From an uncultured Catenibacterium sp. (GTDB lineage Bacteria > Bacillota_I > Bacilli_A > Erysipelotrichales > Coprobacillaceae): 9,381 nucleotides of DNA. Positions 1 through 7,862 of this stretch are shown here, piece by piece (the first letter of the stretch is position 1; each line of letters starts with the position of its first letter). Where the stretch lies: NCBI RefSeq assembly GCF_900764565.1, contig NZ_CAAFOM010000118.1, positions 1-9,381 of the forward strand, written 5' to 3'. The notes under the pieces are model-generated. The model had not been told where the DNA came from, ran no database searches, and saw only the letters and a program-made list of their open reading frames with translations. The position numbers and the translations under genes were made by a program.

Positions 1-21
1 AGACGTGTGCTCTTCCGATCT
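1..21. other. Illumina TruSeq adapter remnant (not genomic)
   Basis: These bases are the 3' part of the Illumina TruSeq read-2/index adapter and end in GCTCTTCCGATCT. They are the exact reverse complement of the first 21 adapter bases at the other end of the contig. They are an assembly artefact. The lyase reading frame runs into them without a stop, so residues translated from here must be discarded. Confidence 0.98.
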
Positions 22-2750
22 TCCGAACATGCAGCTTCCCATAAAACATTTAAAGCTTTAATTGAGCAGTTCTTCTGTAAATCTACAATAATCCAGTTAT
101 CATCACTATCTCTTTTTGAACCCCATCTTGTATTTGTATTACCATCAACAGCATTCTCTTTCTTTAATTCATCATTGTATTGAGAACTTACTTCAACAGG
201 TTTCTTATATGTTAATGCATCCTGATTTTTACAGATAATTTCTTTAATTTGATAGTTAGACCCTTTTGATTTTTTCATTACTATCTTTAAATAAGGGTAT
301 ATACCACCTATGCTGACGGTAGAATCTTTTACATCATCTTTTTGATTTACTGACTTTAAATAAGTGTATGTTTTACCATCTTTAGATGTATATATATCAA
401 AATCTGAAGCACAATGATCTCCCCATTTGATATTTAGTTCTGAAATATAACTATTACCAGCATAAAAGCTGATCCATTCTTCATCATTAGACTTACTCTG
501 CCAATAAGTACTCATATCACTATCAAAAGCTGATTTGACATCATGTGGTGATAAAGATGAACTAGCATTATACAAATTACTATCATTTTCATTCAAAGTC
601 ATAGATGAACCAGTATATGGTGCTGATGGCGTAATAAAGTCAGTTTTTGTAGTAGTACTATCATAATCAAGTTCAACTTGAATTCTAGTATTACTTTGAT
701 TTTCTGATGATGCAAGAGTGATTTTTCTCTGATTTCCAGATTCATCAATAATTAAACTACAAGGCTGATCAACTGTTACTTTATATCCTGTTTTATATTC
801 TAATGTCCCTGCTTTATAGAAATTGATTTGTGTCTGTTTAAGATTTTCATTTCTAACTGCCTGAATATTTTCATTATTTGTAACAATAGTTATAGGATTA
901 TTATCGGCATACTCTGAAACCTTCTGGCTTGTTTTGTTTGGCAGAATAATATACGAATAAAATTGATTACTAGGCTTTATTCCATGATTAATATATGCCT
1001 TAAATGTTCTTGGAGTAGAATCCTTCTTTTCTTCTGCCCATAAAGAAGGATTATCTTTCTGATAGGCATTAGATACAGTCACTGAAGTTTCATCTGGAAA
1101 AACATATCCAACTTTATTATTATAAATCCATTTACTGTTTTTAATAGTTTGAGTGGTATCTTGAGAGATTACATCTCCATCTACTAAAACATTATCGGCT
1201 TTTGCCTGATTAAGTGTTGTATGGATTGCTACTGATTCACTAGATGTAATACCTGAACCTAATGCGACAATTTCATCATCAAAGAAGAAATATCCTTTCT
1301 TTACTTGTGTTCCTTTTTTATCCATTGCATAAGCACATGCACCATATTGTCCATTCGATACACCAATAGTATGACTTGTTCCATTAGTAAAACGTCCTGA
1401 ATTAGAATAATCCTGTACTAATCTTGCAGCAGTTGTTGTTCCAGGACAATGCGCCCAATCATAAGTTGGATAAACAGTAGTATATTCATCACCATCGACA
1501 GTAATAGTAGATGCGGCTGATGAAGTCCAATAGATAAGTTGACCTTTATTTCCATTAGGCCAGCTTCCTCTCCATTCTCCACCAATAATTTCATTGGAAT
1601 CCATTTTTATATTAACACCATAATCATTTCTCATATGAGAGGCATATCCAGATCTCCACATATAATAGTTTCCATTTTTACCATTTGTGATCTGTGGATT
1701 TTCAATATTATTCAAAATATCCTGATACTTTTTAGCATTTGTCTTATCAGAAGCAATCATTCTCTTTAATGGCTCAATATACTCAGCAGCATAATTTTTA
1801 TAACCGACTGAATATTTATATTCACGATATCCTAAGTATAATTCTTGAATATCTCCTCTAATTGTCCAGCTTGTACCATTAATCATATAATCCGCCATAC
1901 GATTAATAACATCTTTTCCTAACGAGAATGAAGTATCTCTTAACATATAAATCCAGAAACTCATATCTCTAAACATAGACATTCCATAGCCATTTGAATA
2001 AAACTGTTTACCATGCATATAAAAGCTATTGTCTACTTGCACAGCTTCAGCTGTTTTATCATCCTTTTGTGTAACTAAACAGTAACTCAAATAATGATCA
2101 ATCATATCATGTAAATGATCAGAATCTTCCGTCAACAAATAATAGTAAAGGTAGTTTTGATCAAACCATAGATTATTTTGACCTGTTCCATACTTTACTG
2201 GTACCTTTTCTAGAAGCTTCTTTAACATGATATTTTCTACATCTTCATCTACTACATCTTCTAGAAATAAAGCCATTCTAGAAAAACGAAGCTGTACACC
2301 CACTTGATTTTCCCACCAGTTTGTTGAACGAGGATTTTGTTCAGCCCAATATTTTATAGCTTTCTCTAGTTTATTTACTACTTCTTGCTTTTTATATAGG
2401 GCATTGCCTTCTTTACTATAAGCTATAGAAATAGCCTGAAGACGATCTAGTGCTAGATAAGGAGACCATGCTGCTCCATTTGCCGCATTATTATTCGCCT
2501 TATAATTAACATCATCAAAAGAACCATCTTCTTTTATAAGTTTTAGATATTCACTTGCTTTAGAAACATAACATGTTTCAACTTTAGAACCATCATCAAT
2601 AGTATCTAAAGATAAGAAATGTTCCTTTAGCCTTCCCTTGATAATGCTTATTTCTTCATTGGATGTTAATCCAAATGTCACCTGTACATTTGAAAGTGAC
2701 ATTGTGAATACAACAAATAAAGAAATCACTATTTTAAATACTTTATTCAT
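22..2750 (-). CDS. Secreted polysaccharide lyase family 8 (hyaluronate/chondroitin/xanthan lyase family), C-terminus cut by contig edge
   Basis: The frame is open for 909 codons from ATG 2750 to the adapter junction, with no stop. AGGAGG at 2763-2758 lies 7 nt from ATG 2750; ATG 2753 is possible but only 4 nt away. Residues 1-23 form a signal peptide (MNKVFKIVISLFVVF, then a small-residue stretch). The alpha/alpha-toroid domain follows, with NWW at 144-146 (aromatic patch), TGQN ending at N192, DNSF..H246 and NGY255G. By PL8 family alignment N192, H246 and Y255 are the catalytic Asn, His and Tyr, and R298 opens the Arg motif. The beta-sandwich domain has YPTYDWAHCPGTTT at 427-440 and FFFDDEIVALGSG near 488-500, both PL8 hallmarks. 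An F5/8-type C (discoidin/CBM32-like) domain spans about 720-840, and a second begins near 848 and is cut off. PL8 enzymes cleave uronic-acid-containing polysaccharides by beta-elimination. The exact substrate is open: the usual RGRxISR motif reads RGDIQELY here. The protein acts outside the cell; any surface anchor is lost. Confidence 0.93.
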
Positions 2751-2764
2751 CATTAACCCTCCTC

Positions 2765-2780
2765 TTGTAATCGCTTTCTA
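2765..2780 (-). promoter_or_regulatory. cre-like catabolite repression operator upstream of the PL8 lyase
   Basis: On the minus strand this reads TAGAAAGCGATTACAA. It matches the Bacillota cre consensus WTGNNARCGNWWWCAW at every fixed position but one (A for T at position 2). It begins directly after the TATAAT box and would cover the transcription start, a classic repression position. CcpA is the expected binder. Because CcpA belongs to the LacI family, the neighbouring LacI-type regulator could also use this site. Confidence 0.65.
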
Positions 2781-2786
2781 ATTATA
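2781..2786 (-). promoter_or_regulatory. Probable -10 box (TATAAT) of the PL8 lyase gene
   Basis: A perfect TATAAT on the minus strand lies 31 nt upstream of ATG 2750, giving a leader of about 25 nt. The -35 is poor: only TTAAAG or ATTAAA at 16-17 nt spacing. The promoter is therefore probably weak or activator-dependent. The lyase may also be read through from the GH1-lacI transcript. Confidence 0.5.
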
Positions 2787-2797
2787 GAATGCCATTC
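2787..2797. repeat. Short palindrome GAATGCCATTC in the PL8 promoter spacer
   Basis: Five-base arms GAATG/CATTC flank a single central base (the sequence is GAATG-C-CATTC). The palindrome sits immediately upstream of the -10 box. It could be an operator half of the local regulator or chance; nothing in the sequence decides. Confidence 0.3.
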
Positions 2798-2831
2798 AAG
2801 CACTTTAATTTCAATTTGGATTAACTTGAAT
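2794..2831 (-). repeat. Bulged inverted repeat between lacI and the PL8 gene
   Basis: ATTCAAG (2794-2800) and CTTGAAT (2825-2831) are perfect inverted arms. Inside them TTAAT and ATTAA also pair, giving 12 base pairs interrupted by a 4-nt bulge with a 10-nt loop. It starts 5 nt after the lacI stop codon. There is no T-run, so it is not a convincing terminator. It could be a weak mRNA 3' structure or paired operator half-sites. Confidence 0.35.
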
Positions 2832-2836
2832 AATTA

Positions 2837-3850
2837 TTATTTCACTGAATCTCTTTCAAATATTTTAGTAGACAATAATTGAGTCATTTGAACATCATTT
2901 TCACGATGAATACGATCTATAAGTTTATTGACAGCAATTTCTCCCATTAATTCTTTTTGTACTTGAACAGTAGTAAGTTTTGGGATTGTTTTATCACATA
3001 GAGGTGTATCATCAAAACCGGTAATACCTATTTGATCAGGTACTTTTATATTCATTAAAGTCAACGCATTCAACAATATAAATGCATTTGAATCATTGGC
3101 ACACACAAAGACTTCAGGTAATTCACTTTTTTCTAGTAATGATACAATACTATGAACATCGTTTTCTAATACATATTTCTCTGTGTCGTGTAAAATAGAA
3201 TACTGATTCATATAGGATTCAATATCATCTGTAATATTTCTATTAACCAAAGCTTGCTTGTATCCCATAAAACGATCAGAAAAGCTTAAAGAATATTCTA
3301 AATCTCCAAAAAATCCAACTCTTTTATATCCTTTATCAAGAACATATTGAGTGATCAAATATCCTCCTTGTTTATTGTGAGTCAAAACACAATCACATGT
3401 ATCTCCTAATGATGTGTAATCTACAAGAACAACAGGAATACCTGTATTTTTTAAATGATTTAAATTCTGATCCGATATTTTACCAACTACTAAGATACCA
3501 GCAACTTTTCTATCTATAATACAATCCGGGAATTCAAATTGGTTATCTTCAAAATAATTCAGAATAGATATATAACCTAATTGTTTTGCACGTTCAACGA
3601 TTGAACGTAAGACAATAGAATAAAAGTGTCCTGTATTTGCATAATAGCTTTGCATTAGAATACAAATATTAGATTTAGAAAAGACTGAAAGATAATGATG
3701 TTTTTCATTAATATATCCCATTTTATCTGCTGTTCTTAATATCTTTAAACGCATTGAATCACTTACACCTGGTTTATCATTTAACGCAATTGATACAGCA
3801 TTAATAGAAATATTCAATTCTTTCGCAATATCTTTCATTGTCACCTTCAT
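2837..3850 (-). CDS. LacI-family transcriptional regulator
   Basis: 337 residues, the usual size for the family. The N-terminal helix-turn-helix covers residues 4-46 (MKDIAKELNIS, then VSIALNDKPGVS and KILRTADKMGY). A periplasmic-binding-protein-like effector domain follows from about 60 to 330, with the conserved SDRFMGYKQAL, VCANDSNAF, VPDQIGITGFDD and terminal FERDSVK segments. The linker after Y46 reads INEKHHYLS, where most LacI proteins have a PN..A..L hinge helix, so minor-groove contacts may differ. The start is supported by TAAGGAG, which overlaps the stop codon of the upstream GH1 gene with an 11-nt gap between the genes; this implies co-translation. Its likely job is a local repressor of the GH1 gene and perhaps the lyase gene, released by a sugar or sugar phosphate. 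The ligand cannot be read from sequence. Confidence 0.95.
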   Translation of the reverse strand: MKVTMKDIAKELNISINAVSIALNDKPGVSDSMRLKILRTADKMGYINEKHHYLSVFSKSNICILMQSYYANTGHFYSIVLRSIVERAKQLGYISILNYFEDNQFEFPDCIIDRKVAGILVVGKISDQNLNHLKNTGIPVVLVDYTSLGDTCDCVLTHNKQGGYLITQYVLDKGYKRVGFFGDLEYSLSFSDRFMGYKQALVNRNITDDIESYMNQYSILHDTEKYVLENDVHSIVSLLEKSELPEVFVCANDSNAFILLNALTLMNIKVPDQIGITGFDDTPLCDKTIPKLTTVQVQKELMGEIAVNKLIDRIHRENDVQMTQLLSTKIFERDSVK

Positions 3851-3861
3851 ATTAACACTCC

Positions 3862-5202
3862 TTACAGCACTTCCCCATTACTACTTATTACATTCTTATA
3901 CCATTCAAATGACTTCTTCTTAATTCTTCTCATATCCTTTAAGTCATCATTATCTCTATTCACATAAACAAAGCCATATCTCTTCTTCATCTGTGCACGA
4001 CTACTTAAAATATCAATAGGACCCCAAGATAAGTATCCTCTGCAATCCACACCTTCTTCTACAGCTTTTTTCATCTCTTCAATATGTTTTCTCATATAAT
4101 CAATACGATAATCATCATTAATAACACCATCTACTAATTGATCATCATAGCCATAACCATTCTCTACAATATAAATAGGCATTTCATATCTATCATAGAG
4201 TTGTCTTAAAGTAATACGTAGTCCAACAGGATCTATTGTCCAGCCAAACTCAGACATTTCTAAGTAAGGGTTCTTCTTAATGACTACATCTTCTACATTA
4301 GTCAAACTATCTTCACCATAATGACTAATAGTAGACATATAATAACTGATTGCGAGTGCATCTGTTTTACCCTTCTTAAGTATTTCAAAGTCCCCTTCTT
4401 CTATAACTGGCATAGTTCCTTCTTGTTTCATATTTGCTAGAAAGTAGCTGTTATAGTGTCCTCTCGCAAAGACATCTAGGAATACAAATGCTTCACTCTG
4501 GGCTTTCATAGATTCTAATGTATCTAATGGATGGCATGTTTCAGGATAGCTTTGTACAATAGTGGCCATACCTAAAACATAGCCTCCTTTTTGATGAATG
4601 TATTCGTTAATCAAACTATGCGCGATTAATGTATTATGCATAATTTGATGATCTAGAGTAATAGGGTTTTCTCCTTCAGGACATACAGAACCAAAGAACA
4701 TCTTTGGACCTTTCTGTAGTATTCCATTCTGTTCATTGAAGATAATCCAGTACTTCACTTTATGACAATAACGATCTACTATCTTCTTGCATAATTCTAC
4801 AAATAAATCAACAACCTTTCTACTCGCAAAACCATTGTATTTCTCATATAAGAATACAGGCATTTCAAAGTGATAAAGTGTAGGAATAGGTTCTATACCT
4901 CTCTTTAATAATTCATCAATGAATTCATCATAGAAGGTAAATCCTTCTTCATTATAAGTATTCTCATCACTCATAAGTCTAGACCAGTCTAAAGAGAAAC
5001 GGTATGCATTAAAGCCTAACTCTTTATATAAGTCAAAGTCTTCTTTGTATCTATGATACGCATCAATACCATTCTTAAAGTCTGAGAACTTACCAGTGAC
5101 TGTTAAGTCACATACTGCAGGGACTTTTCCTCCTTCAGTATATCCACCTTCACTTTGATGAGCAGTGACAGCACCACCCCATAAGAAATCTTTTCTTAGC
5201 AT
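3862..5202 (-). CDS. GH1 6-phospho-beta-glucosidase-type glycosidase
   Basis: 446 residues, a complete (beta/alpha)8 glycoside hydrolase family 1 enzyme. The N-terminus FLWGGAVTAHQSEGG is the family signature, with Q16 expected to contact the sugar. The acid/base is E157 in IIFNEQN, and the nucleophile is E347 in YIVENGYG. The C-terminal pattern S400, K407, Y409 (SSRAQMKKRYGF) matches the Ser/Lys/Tyr phosphate-binding triad of 6-phospho-beta-glycosidases, so the substrate should be a PTS-imported phosphorylated beta-glucoside or beta-galactoside, cut in the cytoplasm to a sugar 6-phosphate. No signal peptide is present. AAAGGAG at 5218-5212 lies 9 nt before ATG. It is the first gene of the operon with the LacI regulator. 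No PTS permease is in the window, and the gene upstream is divergent and unrelated. The exact aglycone and the gluco/galacto preference are open. Confidence 0.96.
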   Translation of the reverse strand: MLRKDFLWGGAVTAHQSEGGYTEGGKVPAVCDLTVTGKFSDFKNGIDAYHRYKEDFDLYKELGFNAYRFSLDWSRLMSDENTYNEEGFTFYDEFIDELLKRGIEPIPTLYHFEMPVFLYEKYNGFASRKVVDLFVELCKKIVDRYCHKVKYWIIFNEQNGILQKGPKMFFGSVCPEGENPITLDHQIMHNTLIAHSLINEYIHQKGGYVLGMATIVQSYPETCHPLDTLESMKAQSEAFVFLDVFARGHYNSYFLANMKQEGTMPVIEEGDFEILKKGKTDALAISYYMSTISHYGEDSLTNVEDVVIKKNPYLEMSEFGWTIDPVGLRITLRQLYDRYEMPIYIVENGYGYDDQLVDGVINDDYRIDYMRKHIEEMKKAVEEGVDCRGYLSWGPIDILSSRAQMKKRYGFVYVNRDNDDLKDMRRIKKKSFEWYKNVISSNGEVL

Positions 5203-5235
5203 CTTGATTAGCTCCTTTATGTATATTCTTATTTA

Positions 5236-5264
5236 ATTCTATTAAGGATATACTTGAATTTCAA
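5236..5264 (-). promoter_or_regulatory. Sigma-A promoter of the GH1-lacI operon
   Basis: On the minus strand TTGAAA (5264-5259) and TAGAAT (5241-5236) are separated by exactly 17 nt. The predicted start is near 5229, leaving a leader of about 27 nt before ATG 5202. The -35 box is embedded in a palindrome (see 5253-5265), so a bound regulator would block RNA polymerase. Confidence 0.7.
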
Positions 5265-5265
5265 G
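5253..5265. promoter_or_regulatory. Candidate operator palindrome CTTGAATTTCAAG over the GH1 -35 box
   Basis: This is a perfect 13-bp palindrome, CTTGAA-T-TTCAAG, overlapping the -35 hexamer. The flanking half-site TACTTGAA (5251-5258) recurs at 5273-5280, 22 bp away or about two helical turns. The same half-sites occur before the PL8 gene at 2795-2800 and 2825-2830. This suggests binding sites for the cluster's LacI regulator, although the central CG common in LacI-family operators is missing. Confidence 0.45.
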
Positions 5266-5290
5266 GAAGTCGTACTTGAAAAGAAAAACT

Positions 5291-5306
5291 ATGGAAACGG
5301 AATACC
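5291..5306 (+). promoter_or_regulatory. Weak cre-like site upstream of the GH1 promoter
   Basis: ATGGAAACGGAATACC matches the first 13 positions of the cre consensus WTGNNARCGNWWWCAW but fails at the last three. It lies about 27 bp upstream of the GH1 -35 box. This is a marginal call; it could be chance. Confidence 0.2.
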
Positions 5307-5388
5307 TTCATCTTCATATCTATTTCCCTCTCTTTACCTATAATATATTTCTCTCTTATTTTCCCTTTATTTGTATTATAATAGTAAC

Positions 5389-5397
5389 AGGGGGTGA
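5389..5397 (+). promoter_or_regulatory. Ribosome binding site fixing the start of the 629-codon gene
   Basis: AGGGGGTGA differs from the anti-16S match AGGAGGTGA by one base and ends 5 nt before ATG 5403. A GTG at 5394, in the same frame, lies inside this element and so cannot be the start. Confidence 0.75.
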
Positions 5398-5402
5398 CGT
5401 AT

Positions 5403-7292
5403 ATGAATCCAATACTACTAAGAAATGATGGTCCTATAGAAAATGATATCAAGCCTTATTGTTTAGATGGTAAAGATATAAAGACGGCTTTCGAGGATAT
5501 TAAGAATAGTCGTCGTTTTTTATCTGATAAAATTAAAGGTGAAGAGGAAATAAAAGTGATAGAACTACTCACTGATCTTATTTACTTAAGAAATAGCATA
5601 TCACCTTTGTTTATTAAATGTACTGAATCAGAGTTAGACAAGTTATATGAAAATTATAAAGTAGAAATAATTTCTGAAGATTGTTTTTCTAAAGTGAGTT
5701 CTAATAGAGATTTTTTAAAAGAAATAAATGATCGTACTGATTTTATTTTCTTTAAAAAGAAACGTAAATTTACTATTCGTATTAAAGTTTTTGATGAAGA
5801 GAAGTCTGCAGAAAGACAACGTGACTATGATAAGGAAGTAGATGTGATATTAGATCCAGATAAGGTCTATTCTCCTATTGATATGAATAATCAAGTCAAT
5901 GAACTCAGTTATCGAGAGTTCTTAAGAAAAAATATTATCTATAAATTAAATAAAGTGCCTCTTGATCGTATGTTAAGTTTAAAAAAAGATAATGATATGT
6001 TTGCTGATTGTCCTTACTTTTATGATATTGATGTATCCAATATGTTCCGTAGAAAGAAAAAAACAGCAAAATATTATAGTGTATTCAATGAATATCACAA
6101 TAGAATCAATGATATGTTAGATCAGCAGAAAGATGACAAGTATATCCTTGATCAAGACTCTTTATTACGTAAGAAACAATATAATGGTTATGTTGTATTT
6201 AAAAGTGATGATAAGATGACTGCTAAGGATAAGGCTTCTTTATTCTATGATATCTGTTCTGAAATCGATCATATCTTAAAGGGTGTACTGTATACTTATA
6301 AATTAAGTGAAAGTTTACTTTATAATGATGATACAATTGTGGATGAAGAAAATATTTCTGTTGAGTTCTTTAAGAAGTTCAACTATTTTACTACTATGTA
6401 TGATTGGGAAGAATTCAAAGATATTGAGAATAAGCCTAAGAAGGTGGATATTTTGAATGCATTCCTTCATTCTTATATGCTTGCATGTAAAATAAATAAA
6501 AAAAATCAAGAAGAGAAGAAAGCAACGAAGCAAAAACATAGCCAAGAACCTTCTAAGACCAAATCTCCTGAGTTAAAGAGATTAGATCCTGGAGATGATT
6601 TGTATGACAAGTATAATTGTGAGTATATACGTGACCTTGCAGGAGTTTTTGAAAAGGAATCAGGATTAAATAGAGCTGAATTAATTATAAAATTTTCAAT
6701 GCTATATACGATTAATCTTATTGAAAGTTATTATGATGAACTAAATGATCTAGGAACTGCGGAACTGACTGCTTCAATATTAGATCCTAGTAAGATGACG
6801 ACTAAAGAAATAAAACAATTAAAAACGATTGTAAAACAGTTAAGAAAGCAGTTAATCAGATTAGGTTATATTTATTTTACTTTCTTTCGTTATATAGATA
6901 GTAAAAACTATAGAGCGTGCGATATTGGTTTTAGTCGCTTCCTAGAATACATCAACATCAATAAAGAATGTGATGAACCAAAGAAGTGGTATCTGTTGAT
7001 TATGGGCTTCTATAAAGATTATATAGAAGAACATAAGGGTCTGATTGTATCATTCTTTAAAAAGCCTTCTCTACCCAGCACATTAAAGTCCTATTTTGAT
7101 TTATGCGAGAAACTTTATTTAATTTGTGATTATATGAATGAGAATCCTTTTAATACAATCAAACTATCAAAGAATGGAACAACCATCTATGACTATAAAG
7201 AAAAAGACTGGTTGACAGATTTCCAAAATCTGTTAAGTAGCAATATGGATAAGATTCTTAATAAGAAAGGTGATGAGTCATATGAGCGCTGA
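5403..7292 (+). CDS. Unrecognised 629-residue charged cytoplasmic protein, first gene of a coupled pair
   Basis: I recognise no family. The protein is soluble, rich in Lys, Asp, Glu and Tyr, with no signal peptide and no membrane segment. It appears to have two parts: an N-terminal half of about 365 residues with mixed helix and strand (KRKFTIRIKVF near 120-130, KEVDVIL near 144-150, NGYVVF near 261-266), then a Lys/Ser/Pro-rich linker at about 366-400, then a helix-rich C-terminal part at 405-620 (IKQLKTIVKQLRKQLIRLGYIY at about 470-491 is coiled-coil-like). No P-loop, metal-site, nuclease or protease motif is evident. The start is set by the AGGGGGTGA site. The stop overlaps the next gene by 11 nt, so the two products are probably made in fixed ratio and may interact. 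Codon use is AT-rich like the neighbours. The reading frame is long and intact, so it is surely a gene; its function is unknown. Confidence 0.88.
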   Translation: MNPILLRNDGPIENDIKPYCLDGKDIKTAFEDIKNSRRFLSDKIKGEEEIKVIELLTDLIYLRNSISPLFIKCTESELDKLYENYKVEIISEDCFSKVSSNRDFLKEINDRTDFIFFKKKRKFTIRIKVFDEEKSAERQRDYDKEVDVILDPDKVYSPIDMNNQVNELSYREFLRKNIIYKLNKVPLDRMLSLKKDNDMFADCPYFYDIDVSNMFRRKKKTAKYYSVFNEYHNRINDMLDQQKDDKYILDQDSLLRKKQYNGYVVFKSDDKMTAKDKASLFYDICSEIDHILKGVLYTYKLSESLLYNDDTIVDEENISVEFFKKFNYFTTMYDWEEFKDIENKPKKVDILNAFLHSYMLACKINKKNQEEKKATKQKHSQEPSKTKSPELKRLDPGDDLYDKYNCEYIRDLAGVFEKESGLNRAELIIKFSMLYTINLIESYYDELNDLGTAELTASILDPSKMTTKEIKQLKTIVKQLRKQLIRLGYIYFTFFRYIDSKNYRACDIGFSRFLEYININKECDEPKKWYLLIMGFYKDYIEEHKGLIVSFFKKPSLPSTLKSYFDLCEKLYLICDYMNENPFNTIKLSKNGTTIYDYKEKDWLTDFQNLLSSNMDKILNKKGDESYER

Positions 7293-7839
7293 TTTAGAGA
7301 TGGTTAAAACATATATTAAGTACTTAAAATCTTTTTGTCCAACACCTGAAGAAAGAGAGTTTCTAGAGAAACATAAAAAGGATATTCTAGAGAATGATTA
7401 TTATCATGCTTTAGTGAATGAGTCTATTAGAAAAAATAATTATAATGAAGAGTATTATAAGAAGAAAGAACAATTCAAGGGTATTGAGATTATTGAATCA
7501 CTTACAGAAATGATTGGTTCTTTTGTGATTGATGGATTAAACAACATTAAAGATATCAAGAATAATATGGATGCTTCACTACAGTTAAATCAATTGTCTC
7601 TTTGTGGATCTAGAGGAAGTAATGATACGGATGATCATACTATTTATTTAGAATATTATCCTGAAATGAATGCATTGAATATCTTATCTCCAGAAGAACT
7701 TAACTTTATTGTAGAGGCCAATGATAAAGAAGTGGTTGTAGAATATATTGATTTTGATACACAGACAAATATGTATTCTTATATGGTAGAGAATATTCAT
7801 GAGAATGATCAAGTCACAATCTATATCAAGACTAATTAA
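7282..7839 (+). CDS. Unrecognised 185-residue acidic protein, second gene of the coupled pair
   Basis: No family recognised. AAAGGTGA (7266-7273) sits 8 nt before ATG 7282, which is why I prefer it to GTG 7270 or ATG 7273. The first 11 nt overlap the end of the 629-codon gene, typical of translational coupling. Residues 1-100 look helical and charged (MSADLEMVKTYIKYLKSFC; PEEREFLEKHKKDILEN; then a more hydrophobic helix IIESLTEMIGSFVIDGL at 70-86). After a Gly/Ser/Asp linker at 108-118, a beta-rich acidic segment fills 119-183 (TIYLEYY, VVVEYIDFDT, QVTIYIKT). There is no membrane segment or catalytic motif. It could be a partner, adaptor or inhibitor of the larger protein; that is inference from coupling only. 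An intrinsic terminator follows directly. Confidence 0.87.
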   Translation: MSADLEMVKTYIKYLKSFCPTPEEREFLEKHKKDILENDYYHALVNESIRKNNYNEEYYKKKEQFKGIEIIESLTEMIGSFVIDGLNNIKDIKNNMDASLQLNQLSLCGSRGSNDTDDHTIYLEYYPEMNALNILSPEELNFIVEANDKEVVVEYIDFDTQTNMYSYMVENIHENDQVTIYIKTN

Positions 7840-7861
7840 GGGCAGGCAGCTGCCCTTTTTA
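7840..7861 (+). terminator. Intrinsic terminator after the unknown gene pair
   Basis: GGGCAG-GCAG-CTGCCC is a 6-bp GC-rich stem with a 4-nt loop, followed by TTTTT, starting at the base after the stop codon of the 185-residue gene. It separates the pair from the ATPase downstream. Confidence 0.93.
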
Positions 7862-7862
7862 T

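Larger units (their letters stand above)
5203..5402. promoter_or_regulatory. Divergent intergenic region between the GH1 operon and the 629-codon gene
   Basis: About 200 bp between start codons facing away from each other. The left half carries the GH1 promoter and palindrome. From about 5305 to 5370 the plus strand is strongly pyrimidine-rich. For the rightward gene there are two TATAAT boxes, at 5339-5344 and 5377-5382, neither with a recognisable -35. The second would place the transcription start at the ribosome binding site itself; the first would give a leader of about 50 nt. Confidence 0.5.

Noticed and set aside
1539..1769. Plus-strand open frame of 76 codons
   Set aside because: It is antisense to the PL8 lyase, whose domain hallmarks confirm the minus strand; no ribosome binding site and low-complexity Ile-rich product.
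2794..2831. Intrinsic terminator after lacI
   Set aside because: The stem is AT-rich and bulged, with no T-run after it on the minus strand.
5261..5452. Minus-strand open frame in the divergent region, including a possible 18-codon leader peptide starting MKMKVFRF
   Set aside because: It overlaps both the start of the 629-codon gene and the GH1 -35 box; the internal ATG has only a weak AGAGGG and the frame ends inside the promoter.
6315..6545. Minus-strand 76-codon open frame
   Set aside because: Antisense to the intact 629-codon gene, with no ribosome binding site; its hydrophobic look comes from reading Lys/Glu codons in reverse.
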